A stretch of DNA of 64,000 nt from Tillandsia leiboldiana (Eukaryota > Streptophyta > Magnoliopsida > Poales > Bromeliaceae). Below, piece after piece: positions 54,778 through 64,000 of the stretch (the stretch's first letter is position 1; each line of letters starts with the position of its first letter). The stretch lies in the NCBI GenBank assembly GCA_029204045.2, contig CM055072.1, forward strand, positions 6,329,969-6,393,968, given 5' to 3'. The translations under genes were made by a program, and so were the position numbers. The notes under the pieces are model-generated. The model worked only from the letters and a program-made list of their open reading frames with translations. It had not been told where the DNA came from and searched no databases.

Positions 54778-57515
54778 TGTCACGCCCCGGGGGTTTATTT
54801 TAGCGGAAACGGATTACAAAAGGGTATGTATTTTTTTTTGAAAACCTTCTTCCCCGGCGCGTACCCAGATCCGCCGCATATACAGGATCACTCTACAAAC
54901 GGACAGAGTCTCCCCTGTATGTGCACGGCGTCGCGGTTTGTACAATGTCCAGTAACGAGTAAACATTCAATCACAACAATCCCAAACGTATAACCATTCA
55001 CAATATACTGAATTAACTCACGGCCGATTAGTTTGAAAGGATAAAACCCACGGTTGTTGAAACGGCGCCCACCCGGCTCCCATATTTTGAAAACCGTTTT
55101 TGAAAGCAACATAAACTCAGGGTTTTTGGAAAACAGTGCCCACACGACACTTGGGTTTTGAAATCATAGTTTTCGCAATCCGTTCTTTTATTTGCTATTT
55201 TATTTTCCAAAGCGGCCCACAGAAATATAAAGAAAAATAGACAATCCAAATGTCACCGTACCAACGTCCACATCGACCCCACGAGGGTATCGAGAACCAT
55301 CCACAGTCTACAAATATTAAATGGAATGCGAAAGTAAGGAGTAAAACACTGTTCCGGTCTCCTGAGACCCAACACCTCTAGCCGTGGCCCCACCGTCGCC
55401 TAACTCTCCCCCCTGTAGGACCCTGTCGCAAAGTGGGAAGTCAGCGACTAAACAAAAATGATAATAATAAAGCAGGTAAAGAAACATCCAACCGTAGTCT
55501 ATCCGGAGCAAGCACCCCTCCCCCCCGCAAGGGAAAAGTAGAATCAAACACCTGTAAACCTGCAATACCCGATCCCGTCGGACAACTAAACCGACGAAAT
55601 CGCACCGCGCCCAAGTCGGACAACTAAACCGAATGGGTCGCACCGCTCCCACGTCGGACAACTAAACCGACGGGTCGCACCGCTCACACCTTGGCGCATA
55701 CATGCCCCACAACTAAAGAGGCCCCACGCCGTCCTGTGGGTATACACGGGTCATGGACCACTTTTCCGGAAAAGCACACCCTTTGCGGTGGCCAAACCGC
55801 GGGTGCGCGTGTTGCAGCCGAGCATAGTAACCGTGAACCATATATATATATCAATGTATGAGAACCGTATGAAATAACATATACATATCCACTACATACA
55901 CCTATCCATGCATGAGAGCCACATGAAACAATATATATATCTAATCATAAGAACCGTAAAGCCATAACGAATAATTGATGCCTCCCTACCATGTTTAACC
56001 CAAGTACACATAAGGTTGACCCCGTCCAACATGATAGAATTAGAAGTTAAGACTTAAGAATAAAAACCCACCTCTACGAGCAATGATCAAAGCGCTACGC
56101 CCCCGTGTCCCGGTGCACTCCCCGAAACTACAAAGTTCACCGGGAAGAAGTCAGCGTCTACCCAGCATAACACAAGGAACAAAAACAGATATCTGGATCC
56201 CGTCGTGGAACGGGGTTCTCGGGTTCGACGGCGGCGGCGGCCGAGTCGGAACCCGGGGCGGCGGTGACCGTGCTGCCGCGCTGGCCGCACGCGTATCAGG
56301 CCCCGTACGGTGTGAGGCCCGCACGGCTCCCTGACCACGGCGGCCCTGCTCGGTGCCTGGCCCCGCGCGGCGCCCAGGTCCCGCGCGGGCGCCCAGCCCG
56401 CACGCACGGGCGGCCCCGCGCGGCGCCCAGGCTCCGCGCGGGCGCCCAGCCCGAACGCACGGGCGGCCCCGCGCGGCGCCCAGGCTCTGCGCGGGTGCCC
56501 AACCCGCACGCACGGGCGACCCCGCGCGGCGCCCAGGCCCGCGCGGGTGCCAGACCCGCACGCACGGGCGACCCCGCGTGGCGCACAGGCTCGCGCGGGT
56601 GCCCAACCCGCACGCACGGGCGACCCCGCGCGGCGCCCAGGCCCGCGCGGGTGCCAGACCCGCACGCACGGGCGACCCCGCGTGGCGCACAGGCTCGCGC
56701 GGGTGCCAGAACCGCACGCACGGGCGACCCCGCGCGGCGCCCAGGCCCGCGCGGGTGCCCGACCCGCACGCCCGGGTGCCCTAGCCCTGCGCGCATGGGC
56801 GCCTCGCGACGGCGGTGGTGCGGCCGGCCGGGGTGCACCGTCTTCCCCCTCCCCGTGCGATGATCCGAAAGAAGCCCTAGGTACAAATTAAAAACTCACA
56901 GAACTTTGCGCCTCCGATTCGCCGATGAAGAGGGAGGAAGAGTAGAGTATCGTCCCGTTCTTGCGTGCCCGGTTCCGGAGGTGTGCGGTGTTCTTCCCGT
57001 TCCTCGATCGTTCCGCCGCGGTTCCTCGCGCCGATCGGATGGGAAGAGGAGGGTTTGGGAGGGGCGGTTCCTTGTCCGGCTTAGGTCGGGTTGTAAAGGA
57101 GGTGAGAGGAACGGTAGGGGGAAAAATAAATCTGAACCTAACACATAAGTATTAAAAGGAAAAGCCGCCTCCGTACACGGGAACTTAACCCTAAGTCCCA
57201 AAATGCAATTTAAACTCGGCGAATTGAGTTTGGGTGCGAACCTGGGTCCGGTCTGCCTCGAAGAACGTGTAAGTCGCCTGAACTGCTGCCAACTTCCGGA
57301 ATTTATTCTGGGAGATTTCGGGGTCAGAATCCAGAACCGATTGCGCCACCGTTCTCCGTTTCGCGAGCTTTATTGTCTAAAAATACCCGCGAGCCCCGAC
57401 AGTCTGCCCAGAGATGAAGAAAAATAATCCACCCCCGGACCCCTTAGTCGAAAAGTGGATTTGCAAGAATTTTAAAAGAAGGTCTAGAAAGGCAAATAAA
57501 GCCGCGGTTATTACA
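54778..57515 (-). mobile_element. Element C right LTR (5' LTR)
   Basis: A near-perfect copy of 46997-49734 that would carry C's active promoter. The same internal modules sit at +7,781 bp: end hairpin, GTGCC hairpin, ACAACTAAA array, AGGTGGGT motif (minus, 56066-56073) and GC minisatellite (56351-56791). Confidence 0.97.
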
Positions 57516-59321
57516 CAAATCCACCGATGCTAGATAGGCCACGCACCCCCCCTCAACCAGTCTTCTGGCCCGTGCCGCTGAAATAACCGCCGGGAAGGAG
57601 ATGCTCTTGCCCATTATGTACACATGTTCGGGGAAGCCCGGTTCTTGCAGCCGCAGTTGTCGCTTGTCGCAATCAATGAGTGCCTGGTACCTTGTGAGCC
57701 AGTCCATGCCCAACACCACGTCGTACTCCTTCAAAGGGATCACCGCCAAGTCCCAAGGGCAGACCAACCGTCCCAACATAATCGGGCAGGCGGCCACCAA
57801 ACTGGTCGCCTCCAGAGTCCCTCCCGCCGTTTGCACCGTCAAGGAGGCTTGGAGGGGTGTCTCCTCGAGGTTATGCATGAAAACGAAATCACGAGAAATG
57901 AACGAGTGCGTTGCTCCGGTATCGAAAAGAGTTCTAGCACGGGAATTCAAAACGGAAGTAGTACCTGCAAGAGCGTCCTCCGGTGGATCAGTCCCTTGGC
58001 GGGTCATTGAGAAAACCCTCCCGCCTGGTTGTGGTTGCCGGTCCTCCTCACGCCGTGGTGCGGGGGGTCTGGAAGCCGACGCCATAGGAGCTTTTCCCCG
58101 CCCTGAGTGCTGTGGCCTGGGCGTAGGTGCTCCCATGGGCGCCGATCCCCCGCCTAAGGGGCAGTTGCGGCGGAAGTGCCCCCGTTTGCCGCACCTGAAA
58201 CAATGGTCGTCTCTTTGGGGGCACTCTCCCGTCAGGTGTCCTCCCCCGCATATGACACAAGGCCTATTCCACGGCCTCGGCCCTCCTGTTGGCGCGCCCC
58301 GGGGTCCTGTCGGCGGTCTCCATCTTTTGGGGGGTCGGCTCCCGCTGGAAGAACCCTCCCCCCAGCCTTGCTGGTGTCGCTTCTGATCCCTTAGCCGCGC
58401 CGCGTTCTCCCTTCTGGCACGGGTCACAGCGAAACCCCGCTCCACCGTGGTGGCCTTGTCGACCACTCCCTGAAAGGTATGCAGGCCAGCCGCGTTCACC
58501 ACCTCGAAGATGTCGCTTCGCAGGCCATCGACGAAGAGTTGTGCCTTGTGAGCCTCGTCCCGTGCGACGAACGGGACGCAATTTACTAGTCGGACGAATT
58601 CCCGTTGATATTCCATGACCGTCCGGTCCCCTTGTTGAATGTGGTTTAGGTCATCCTCCAACTTTTTCTTGACGCTGCTGGTGAAGAAGGCCTCGAACAG
58701 CTCCTTCTTGAAAGTTGTCCAGGACGGAAGAGCGGTACCCTTAGTAGGATCGGGGCGTATCGTCTTCCACCACAAGCGGGCATTCCCTTCCAAGCAATGG
58801 ACGGCTAGGGGAACCCGCTCGTGATCCTCCATAAGTAAGTCTTCAAAGAGTTTCTCCATTGACCCCACCCAGTTCTCCACGACCCACGGATCTGTCGTGT
58901 CCCCTTCGAACGTGGGCGGGTCGTGCTTCTTAAAGTCCTTCAAGTTGGCCCGCACTCGATCCCGTTCGGTCATCACAACCCCCCCTCCACTCGTGGCGGC
59001 GGCAGCCGCGATAGGGGTAGGCGTGACCACCGTTTCCTCCAGAATAACCCGGCTAGTTGTCCCTGGCGCCGGCCCCGTAGTCGCCGCTGGTGGTGGTGCT
59101 GTCGGCGGTGCCGCGGCCGGTGCTGTCGGCCCCGGCGGAGGGACCGGGGCGGCCGTCACAGGTGCGGCCTGCTGCTGCGTCATCTGGCGTACGTGATCGG
59201 TGAGGGTAGCCAATTGCCCCGCCATTTCCCGCAATTGTTGCCGCAGGAGTTGGTTCTCCGCGGCCGTCGACGTTGTCGCATCCGCCTCGGCGTCCCCCGC
59301 CGATGACCTTGTACGGGCCAT
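57516..59321 (-). pseudogene. gag-pol: Element B gag and protease (5' half of B's polyprotein)
   Basis: Starts at ATG 59321 (MARTRSS) and is open for 602 codons to C's insertion point, then resumes at 46996. It has the Gag core (DPPTFEGDTTDPWVVENW, EGNARLWWKTI, LEDDLNHIQQG), a proline-rich N-terminus, zinc knuckles CVICGGGHLTGEC and CFRCGKRGHFRRNC, protease LFDTGATHSFIS, and the segment YDVVLGMDWLTRYQ. Removing C and one CAAAT restores the reading frame across the junction. The longest frame ends a few residues into C's LTR; those are foreign. Confidence 0.95.
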
Positions 59322-59514
59322 ATCTGTCACTCACAAGAAGGTCAAAATTAGACAGTAACTACAACCAGTGTACCCTTTTATGCGAGGAAAGATTCAAACT
59401 CCCGCCCCCCGTTCACTCACGTTCTAAAATCCTATGCCCCACCCATTTCATTTATTCGTAGGTATGTGAGGCATTCCCACGGATGTCGGCACTAGCTGTT
59501 GTGATTGAATGAAG

Positions 59515-59526
59515 GCTCTGATACCA
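59515..59526 (-). other. Primer binding site of element B (initiator-Met tRNA)
   Basis: The minus strand reads TGGTATCAGAGC, a full 12-nt match, eight bases inside the right LTR. Confidence 0.92.
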
Positions 59527-59534
59527 TCTTAATC

Positions 59535-62252
59535 TGTCACGCCCCGGGGGTTTGTTTTTTTTTTTTTTTTTTTTTGAAAGGTCTCTTTCTTCCCCGGTGC
59601 GTGCCCAGACCCGCCGCACATACAGGATCTCTCTGCAAACGGACAGAGTCTCCCCTGTACGTGCACGGCGTGTGGTTGAATACATCGCCCAAGCAAACAT
59701 AACCATTCAATCACAACATTCAATTACATACAACCAGTATTCTAAATATTTAAGCGCATGGCCACTTCAACTTGAAAGGATAAATCCACGGTTTTTAAAG
59801 AGTGCCCACCCGGCACTTAAGTTTTGAAAACGAGTTTCGAAATCAGCATAAACCCCAGGGTTTTGAAAACGGTGCCCACACGACACCCAAGTTTTGAAAG
59901 CTCATTTCGCAATCCATAAATCCACAAGGTTTTGAAATCAGTGCCCACACGACACTTAGACTTTGAAAACGGTTTTTGCAATCTTTTCTTTGTTTTTGTT
60001 TCGCTTTTCAAATGGCCAGTAGGAAATAAAGGGAAAGGTAGTGCATAAACAGATAATCAAATACCGACATCTACGTCGACCCCACAAGGGTATCGGGAAC
60101 CTCACACATGCCCACAATATAAATGAAAAGCTGAAAAGAAAAGGAAAGTATAAAGTTCAGGGTCTCCAACGGTCCCGCTGTGTCCGCCCCGTCCTCACCG
60201 CCACCTACCTCTCCCCTCGCCTGGGCCCTGTCACGAAGTGGGAAGTCAGTGACTAATAAATGCCGTGCAGGGGGAATAATAAAAACAAACCGTGGCGACA
60301 ACCGGAGCAACCACCCTTTTGGGGGGGGGGGGGGGAAATGGTAACCTGTATATCTGCATCCTGTAATACTCTGCCGCGTCGGTCCACTACCGACGGCCCA
60401 TACCGTACCTGCAGCACCGCGACCGCGCCGGACAACTAAACCGGCGGGTCGCTCCGCTCGCACCTCGGCGCCTCAACCCCACAGCTAATAAGGGGCCCCA
60501 CTACGTCACCTCGTGGGTATACACGGGTCCTACGACCTCTTTTCCGGAAAAGTGCACCCCTCACGGTGGCCAAACCGCGGGTGCACGTGTTGCAGCCTCG
60601 AGCACAGTAACCACAATATATGAGCAATAGTAATGCAGTAATCGCAATGTATATGAAATAGTAAAGCAGTAACCATGATGCATGAATCAGAATAAGGTAG
60701 AGGCGTGTAAACTCATGTTGCCCTACTATTAGCATAGTCGAAGGAAAGACGGTAGCTGAAGCATCAAAACACGAGACCACGTAACTATCGATGTGTAGCA
60801 ATAATCCGTAGCATCTAGAATAATGATTACTGAAGTGAACGGTAACATATAATATTTAAATTAAAACAATCAATGTGGTTCGATGCCAAATATCACACTC
60901 AACCCACCTGTCGCTAGTAGGCGTCAACGCTCCGCTCCCTCGCGTCCTGGTACTCCCGCTCGGCTCCTTCGCACACCTGCCGCGAGGAGAAAAGCGACGC
61001 TCAGACGCGGATGAAGACGAGAGGCGGGCGAACCGCTCGTCGGGTTCGCGGCTCCCCGTCCGCACGCGGGCCGTGCGCGTGCTCAGCTCCGTACGGGCAA
61101 CCCCACACGTGGGGTTGAGCGCGCGTCCGGCCCCGTGCGGGTCACCCCGCACGCGGGGCTGGGCGCCGCCCAGCCCTGCGGCCTACCCCGCACGCGGGGC
61201 TGGGCGCCGCCCAGCCCTGCGGCCTACCCCGCACGCGGGCTGGGCGTGCTGCCCGGCCCCGTGCGGGTCACCCCGCACGCGGGTCTGGGCGTCGCCCAGC
61301 CCCGTGCGGGTCACCCCGCACGCGGCTGGGCGTGCGCCCGGCCCCGTGCGGGCCATCCCGCACGCGGGGGCTGGGCGCCGCCCGGCCCCGTGCGGGTCAT
61401 CCCGCACGCGGCTGGGCGTGCGCCCGGCCCCGTGCGGGTCATCCCGCACGCGGGGGGGGCTGGGCGCCGCCTGGCCCGTGCGGGTCGCATGAGGGCGCCG
61501 GATGGGGGGGGGGGGGGGGGGGGTTTCTTCGCACGTGCGGCGGATTCCGGGAAATCCGCCGCCTGTGCCTCACCCCTTCCGGTCAAGATGATCAAGAACT
61601 CAACACGAGGAAAAAGAAACTAAATTCCCGTCTCACCTTGATGAGGACGACGAAGGTTTGGGAAGAGGGGATCGTCCGTTCTCGTAGGTCCGGTGTGGTG
61701 GTGGTGGGGATGCGGCGTTCTCCCCTCTCCTCGACCGTCTTCGCTCGGGTCGTGCGTGCCAAAGGGGTAGCAGACTGAGAAGGGGTTCCCAACCCTCACC
61801 TCTCAAACCCCCAATTAATTAGCTGTTTTGGTACGATCGAGCCCAACCCGCGTCCAACTCCAAATGCTAACCTAGCCTCAAATTAACCCGGATAGATAGA
61901 ACGAAATAAATTAAATTAATTTATGTCGGATCCCGAAAATTTACAGAAAATTAGACTGAGCCGGTGCGAAAGAATTAACTAGCTTGAATCAAAAAATATC
62001 GTTAAATCCGGGTCTGGTTTACCTCAAAAGGGACGTGCCGGACACCCGAACCGCAGCAACTTCGAAAATTTATTCCGGGAGCTTCCGGGGTCGGAAATCC
62101 GATCCGATCGCGCCGCCGGCCTCCGCTTCGCGAGCTTTATTCTCAAAAAAAAATGCCCGCGAGCCCCCGACGGCCTGCCCAGAATGACAAAAGAAAATCA
62201 AACCCCCGGACCCCTTTGCCTAAAAGCGGTTCGAAAACCCGCGGCTATTACA
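59535..62252 (-). mobile_element. Element B right LTR (5' LTR)
   Basis: It runs TGTCACGCCCCGGGGG to CGCGGCTATTACA, 2,718 bp. It is almost identical to the left LTR except for one additional 41-42-bp unit in the GC minisatellite (about 61190-61230), longer G-runs and a few substitutions. The outer TSD is AATGA. Confidence 0.97.
61130..61490. repeat. GC-rich minisatellite of B (right LTR)
   Basis: Same units as 42930-43240 with the unit GGGGCTGGGCGCC...TACCCCGCACGC present twice instead of once. Confidence 0.9.
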
Positions 62253-62381
62253 AATGAGGATGGTACTATCATCAGGAACAAGGCACGATTAGTTGCTCAA
62301 GGCTACTCTCAAGTAGAAGGTATAGACTTTGATGAAACTTTCGCCCCTGTAGCTAGACTCGAGTCCATTCGTATACTATTT
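62253..62381 (+). pseudogene. pol: Copia element A, RT fragment between insertions B and I
   Basis: 43 codons in frame with 37586-41337 once B and one TSD are removed. It reads the conserved copia RT stretch IIRNKARLVAQGYSQVEGID and DETFAPVARLESIRIL. It is cut at 62381 by element I, with candidate TSD TATTT (62377-62381). The rest of RT, including its catalytic motif, and RNase H are outside the window. Confidence 0.95.
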
Positions 62382-63029
62382 TGTAATAACCGTGGCTTTA
62401 TTTGTCTTTCTAGACCTTCTTTTAAATTCTTGTTAATCCGCTTTTCGACTAAGGGGTCCGGGGGTGAATTATTTTTCTTTATCTCTGGGCAGACTGTCGG
62501 GGCTCGCGGGTATTTTTAGACAATAAAGCTCGCGAAATGGATTTCGGCGGCGCGCTCGGATCTGATTTCCGACCCCAGAATCTCCCGGAATAAATTTCCC
62601 AAGTTTGTTAGCTGTTCGAGCGTTTAGCACGCCTTTCGAGGTAAATCTAACCCGGGTTCGATTTCTTCTATTTGGGAATTTGGGTTTCTTTTCTTTCCCC
62701 CGCTCCGCTTTGACCGACGGTTCCCCTTTTTAGTGCGAGCGAGAAAACCCTTTTGTTTCCGAACCTCGGCTTTCTTGCAAGACGGAGTGAAGAACCGTGG
62801 AGCGCGACGAGGAGAAGGAAGGGACCATTGTTTTCCCCCACGAAACCCGGCAAGCGAGCGTGGGACGATACTCTCCTCTTCCTCCCTCTTCATCGGCGAA
62901 TCGGAAGCACGAAGTTTCGGTGAGTTTTTATTCATTTTTCTAGGGTTTCCTTCGGACCATCGCACGGGGGAAGGCGGGATGATCCGGTCAGCCACGCCAC
63001 CGCCGTCGCGAGGCGCCGGATGCGCGCAG

Positions 63030-63340
63030 GGCTGGGTCGCCTGGGCGTGCGGGTTGGGCACCCGCGCGGGGCCTGGGCGCCGCGCGGGGCCGCCCGTGCG
63101 TGCGGGCTGGGCACCCGCGCGGGGCCTGGGTGCCGCGCGGGGCCGCCCGTGCGTGCGGGCTGGGCGCCCGCGCGGGGCCTGGGCGCCGCGCGGGGCCGCC
63201 CGTGCGTGTGGGCTGGGCACCCGCGCGGGGCCTGGGTGCCGCGCGGGGCCGCCCGTGCGTGCGGGCTGGGCGCCCGCGCGGGGGCCTGGGCGCCGCGCGG
63301 GGCCGCCCGTGCGTGCGGACTGGGCGCCCGCGCGGGACCA
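63030..63340. repeat. GC-rich minisatellite of I
   Basis: Units of about 60 bp (GGGCACCCGCGCGGGGCC, TGGGCGCCGCGCGGGGCC, GCCCGTGCGTGCGGGCTG) are the reverse complement of the unit type in C, with different unit order and number. Confidence 0.9.
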
Positions 63341-63770
63341 GGCACCGAGCGGGGCCGCCGCAGTCAGGGAACCGTGCGGGTCTCACACCGCACGGGGCTC
63401 CGATACGCGTGCGGCCAGCGCGGCAGCGCGGGGTCACCGCCGCCACGGGTTCCAACTCGGTCACCGCCACCGCCGTCGGACCCGAGAGCCCCGTTCCGCG
63501 ACGGGATCCGGACAACCTTTCTTTTCTCCTGGTTTTATGTTTGGTGAGTACTGACGTTTTCCCGGGGGACTTTGTAGTTTCGGGGAGCGCACCAGGACAC
63601 GGGGGAGTAGCGCTTTGTTCATCGCTCGTAAAGGTGGGTGTTATCCCTAAGGTCTTAGCAATTAATTCTACCTTTTTGGACGGGGTCAATCATGGGTTGT
63701 ACTTGAGTTAAATACTGATGGGTGTTAGACATTATGTGTTTAATGGTGCTGATTTTAAAACTGCTATGAA

Positions 63771-64000
63771 TCTCGTACTTGGATTAAACGTTGTAGAAAG
63801 GCATTAAGTAATTGTCTACGGTTCTACGGTTCTTTTACTTGGACTATGCATTATTTCATATGGTTCTCATGCATAGATATATATCGGATCTCGTACTTGG
63901 ATTAAATGTTATAGCAAGGCATCAAGTAATTGTTTACGGTTCTACGGTTCTTATACTTGGATTGTACATTATTTCATATGGTTCTCATGCATAGATATAT
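63771..64000. repeat. 118-bp direct repeat at the window end (about two copies)
   Basis: 63771-63888 recurs from 63889 with about 90% identity (starts TCTCGTACTTGGATTAAA). Similar diverged repeats with 'catgcat' and 'atatata' occur in C's LTR near 48050-48190. Confidence 0.85.

Larger units (their letters stand above)
46997..57515 (-). mobile_element. Element C: complete, young Ty3/gypsy (Tekay-like) retrotransposon
   Basis: LTRs of identical length (2,738 bp; 46997-49734 and 54778-57515) are flanked by TSD CAAAT (46992-46996 and 57516-57520), inside element B's pol near the RT N-terminus. It has PBS, gag-pol and PPT region in order. By eye only three substitutions separate the LTRs (48544/56325 A-G, 49545/57326 T-C, and one near 49568/57349), about 0.1%. 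It is 10.5 kb long and the youngest insertion in the window. Confidence 0.98.
41338..62252 (-). mobile_element. Element B: Ty3/gypsy (Tekay-like) retrotransposon containing nested element C
   Basis: LTRs at 41338-44009 and 59535-62252 are flanked by a perfect TSD, AATGA (41333-41337 and 62253-62257), inside copia A's RT. The PBS adjoins the right LTR and pol ends next to the left LTR, so it is transcribed leftward. C occupies 46997-57515 plus one TSD copy, leaving about 10.4 kb of B itself. The LTRs differ by only a handful of substitutions plus one 41-42-bp repeat unit and homopolymer length, so insertion was recent. Confidence 0.97.
62382..64000 (+). mobile_element. Element I: Ty3/gypsy 5' or solo LTR, truncated by the window edge
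   Basis: It begins TGTAATAACCGTGG, which matches the reverse complement of C's LTR end base for base over most of the first 50 bp; I is therefore a relative of C in the opposite orientation. It shows GTGAGTTTTT followed by CTAGGGTTTC (about 62919-62947), a GC-rich array (63030-63340), AGGTGGGT (63632-63639) and a 118-bp tandem repeat at the edge. Its other end is not visible, so it could be a solo LTR or a full element. Confidence 0.93.

Overview
The window is a deeply nested stack of plant LTR retrotransposons, and I find no host gene, tRNA, rRNA or CRISPR array in it. Both superfamilies are present. Most elements are Ty3/gypsy chromoviruses that look like the Tekay/Del clade: long LTRs of 2.7-4 kb, a single gag-pol ORF, and a C-terminal chromodomain-like tail ending in a WELESKMRECYPDLF-type motif. 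One lineage is Ty1/copia, probably SIRE/Maximus-like, with a large Gag carrying two CCHC knuckles. PBS sequences match the initiator-Met tRNA. This is a repeat-rich region of a large-genome seed plant. GC-rich LTRs would fit a monocot, but that is a weak inference.

Layout. I use letters for the elements. E (minus strand) is the oldest host element and appears in pieces: an LTR remnant (6662-8235), RT/RNase H (8236-9056), protease/RT (20647-21996) and gag (24834-25366). K (plus strand, degenerate pol plus a 3' LTR, 1103-6661) abuts E on the left and carries a copia LTR (1-1102). D (9057-20646) sits in E's RT; it has 4-kb LTRs, a PBS and a PPT but no recognisable gag-pol, and a copia solo LTR (13676-15023) is nested inside it. 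G is a gypsy solo LTR (21997-24833) in E's gag/protease region. F (minus strand, 25367 to beyond the right edge) is inserted in E's gag. F holds the solo LTR H (29382-33353) in its integrase and copia element A (36202 to beyond the edge) near its zinc knuckle. A's ORF is broken twice in the RT region, by gypsy B (41338-62252, minus) and by gypsy I (62382 to beyond the edge, plus). B in turn contains the complete, very young gypsy C (46997-57515, minus). The deepest chain is E > F > A > B > C. Five-base target-site duplications (TSDs) are visible for D, G, H, B, C and the copia solo LTR.

How the parts work. Intact gypsy elements encode Gag, an aspartic protease, reverse transcriptase, RNase H, integrase and a chromodomain-like tail; copia A has the order Gag-PR-INT-RT. 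C is the best-preserved gypsy, with a single 2-nt frameshift and about three differences between its LTRs by eye. A's ORF is open up to the point where B landed.

The most unusual signals are non-coding. The copia LTRs carry 5-8 tandem hairpins downstream of the TATA box, all presenting the same octamer GTGGATTC in the loop while the stems differ but stay complementary. The unrelated gypsy LTRs carry their own hairpin arrays, a conserved long hairpin near the LTR 3' end, a recurrent AGGTGGGT splice-donor-like motif, and family-specific GC-rich minisatellites. These look like structured 5'-leader RNA modules and are the best candidates for something undescribed.
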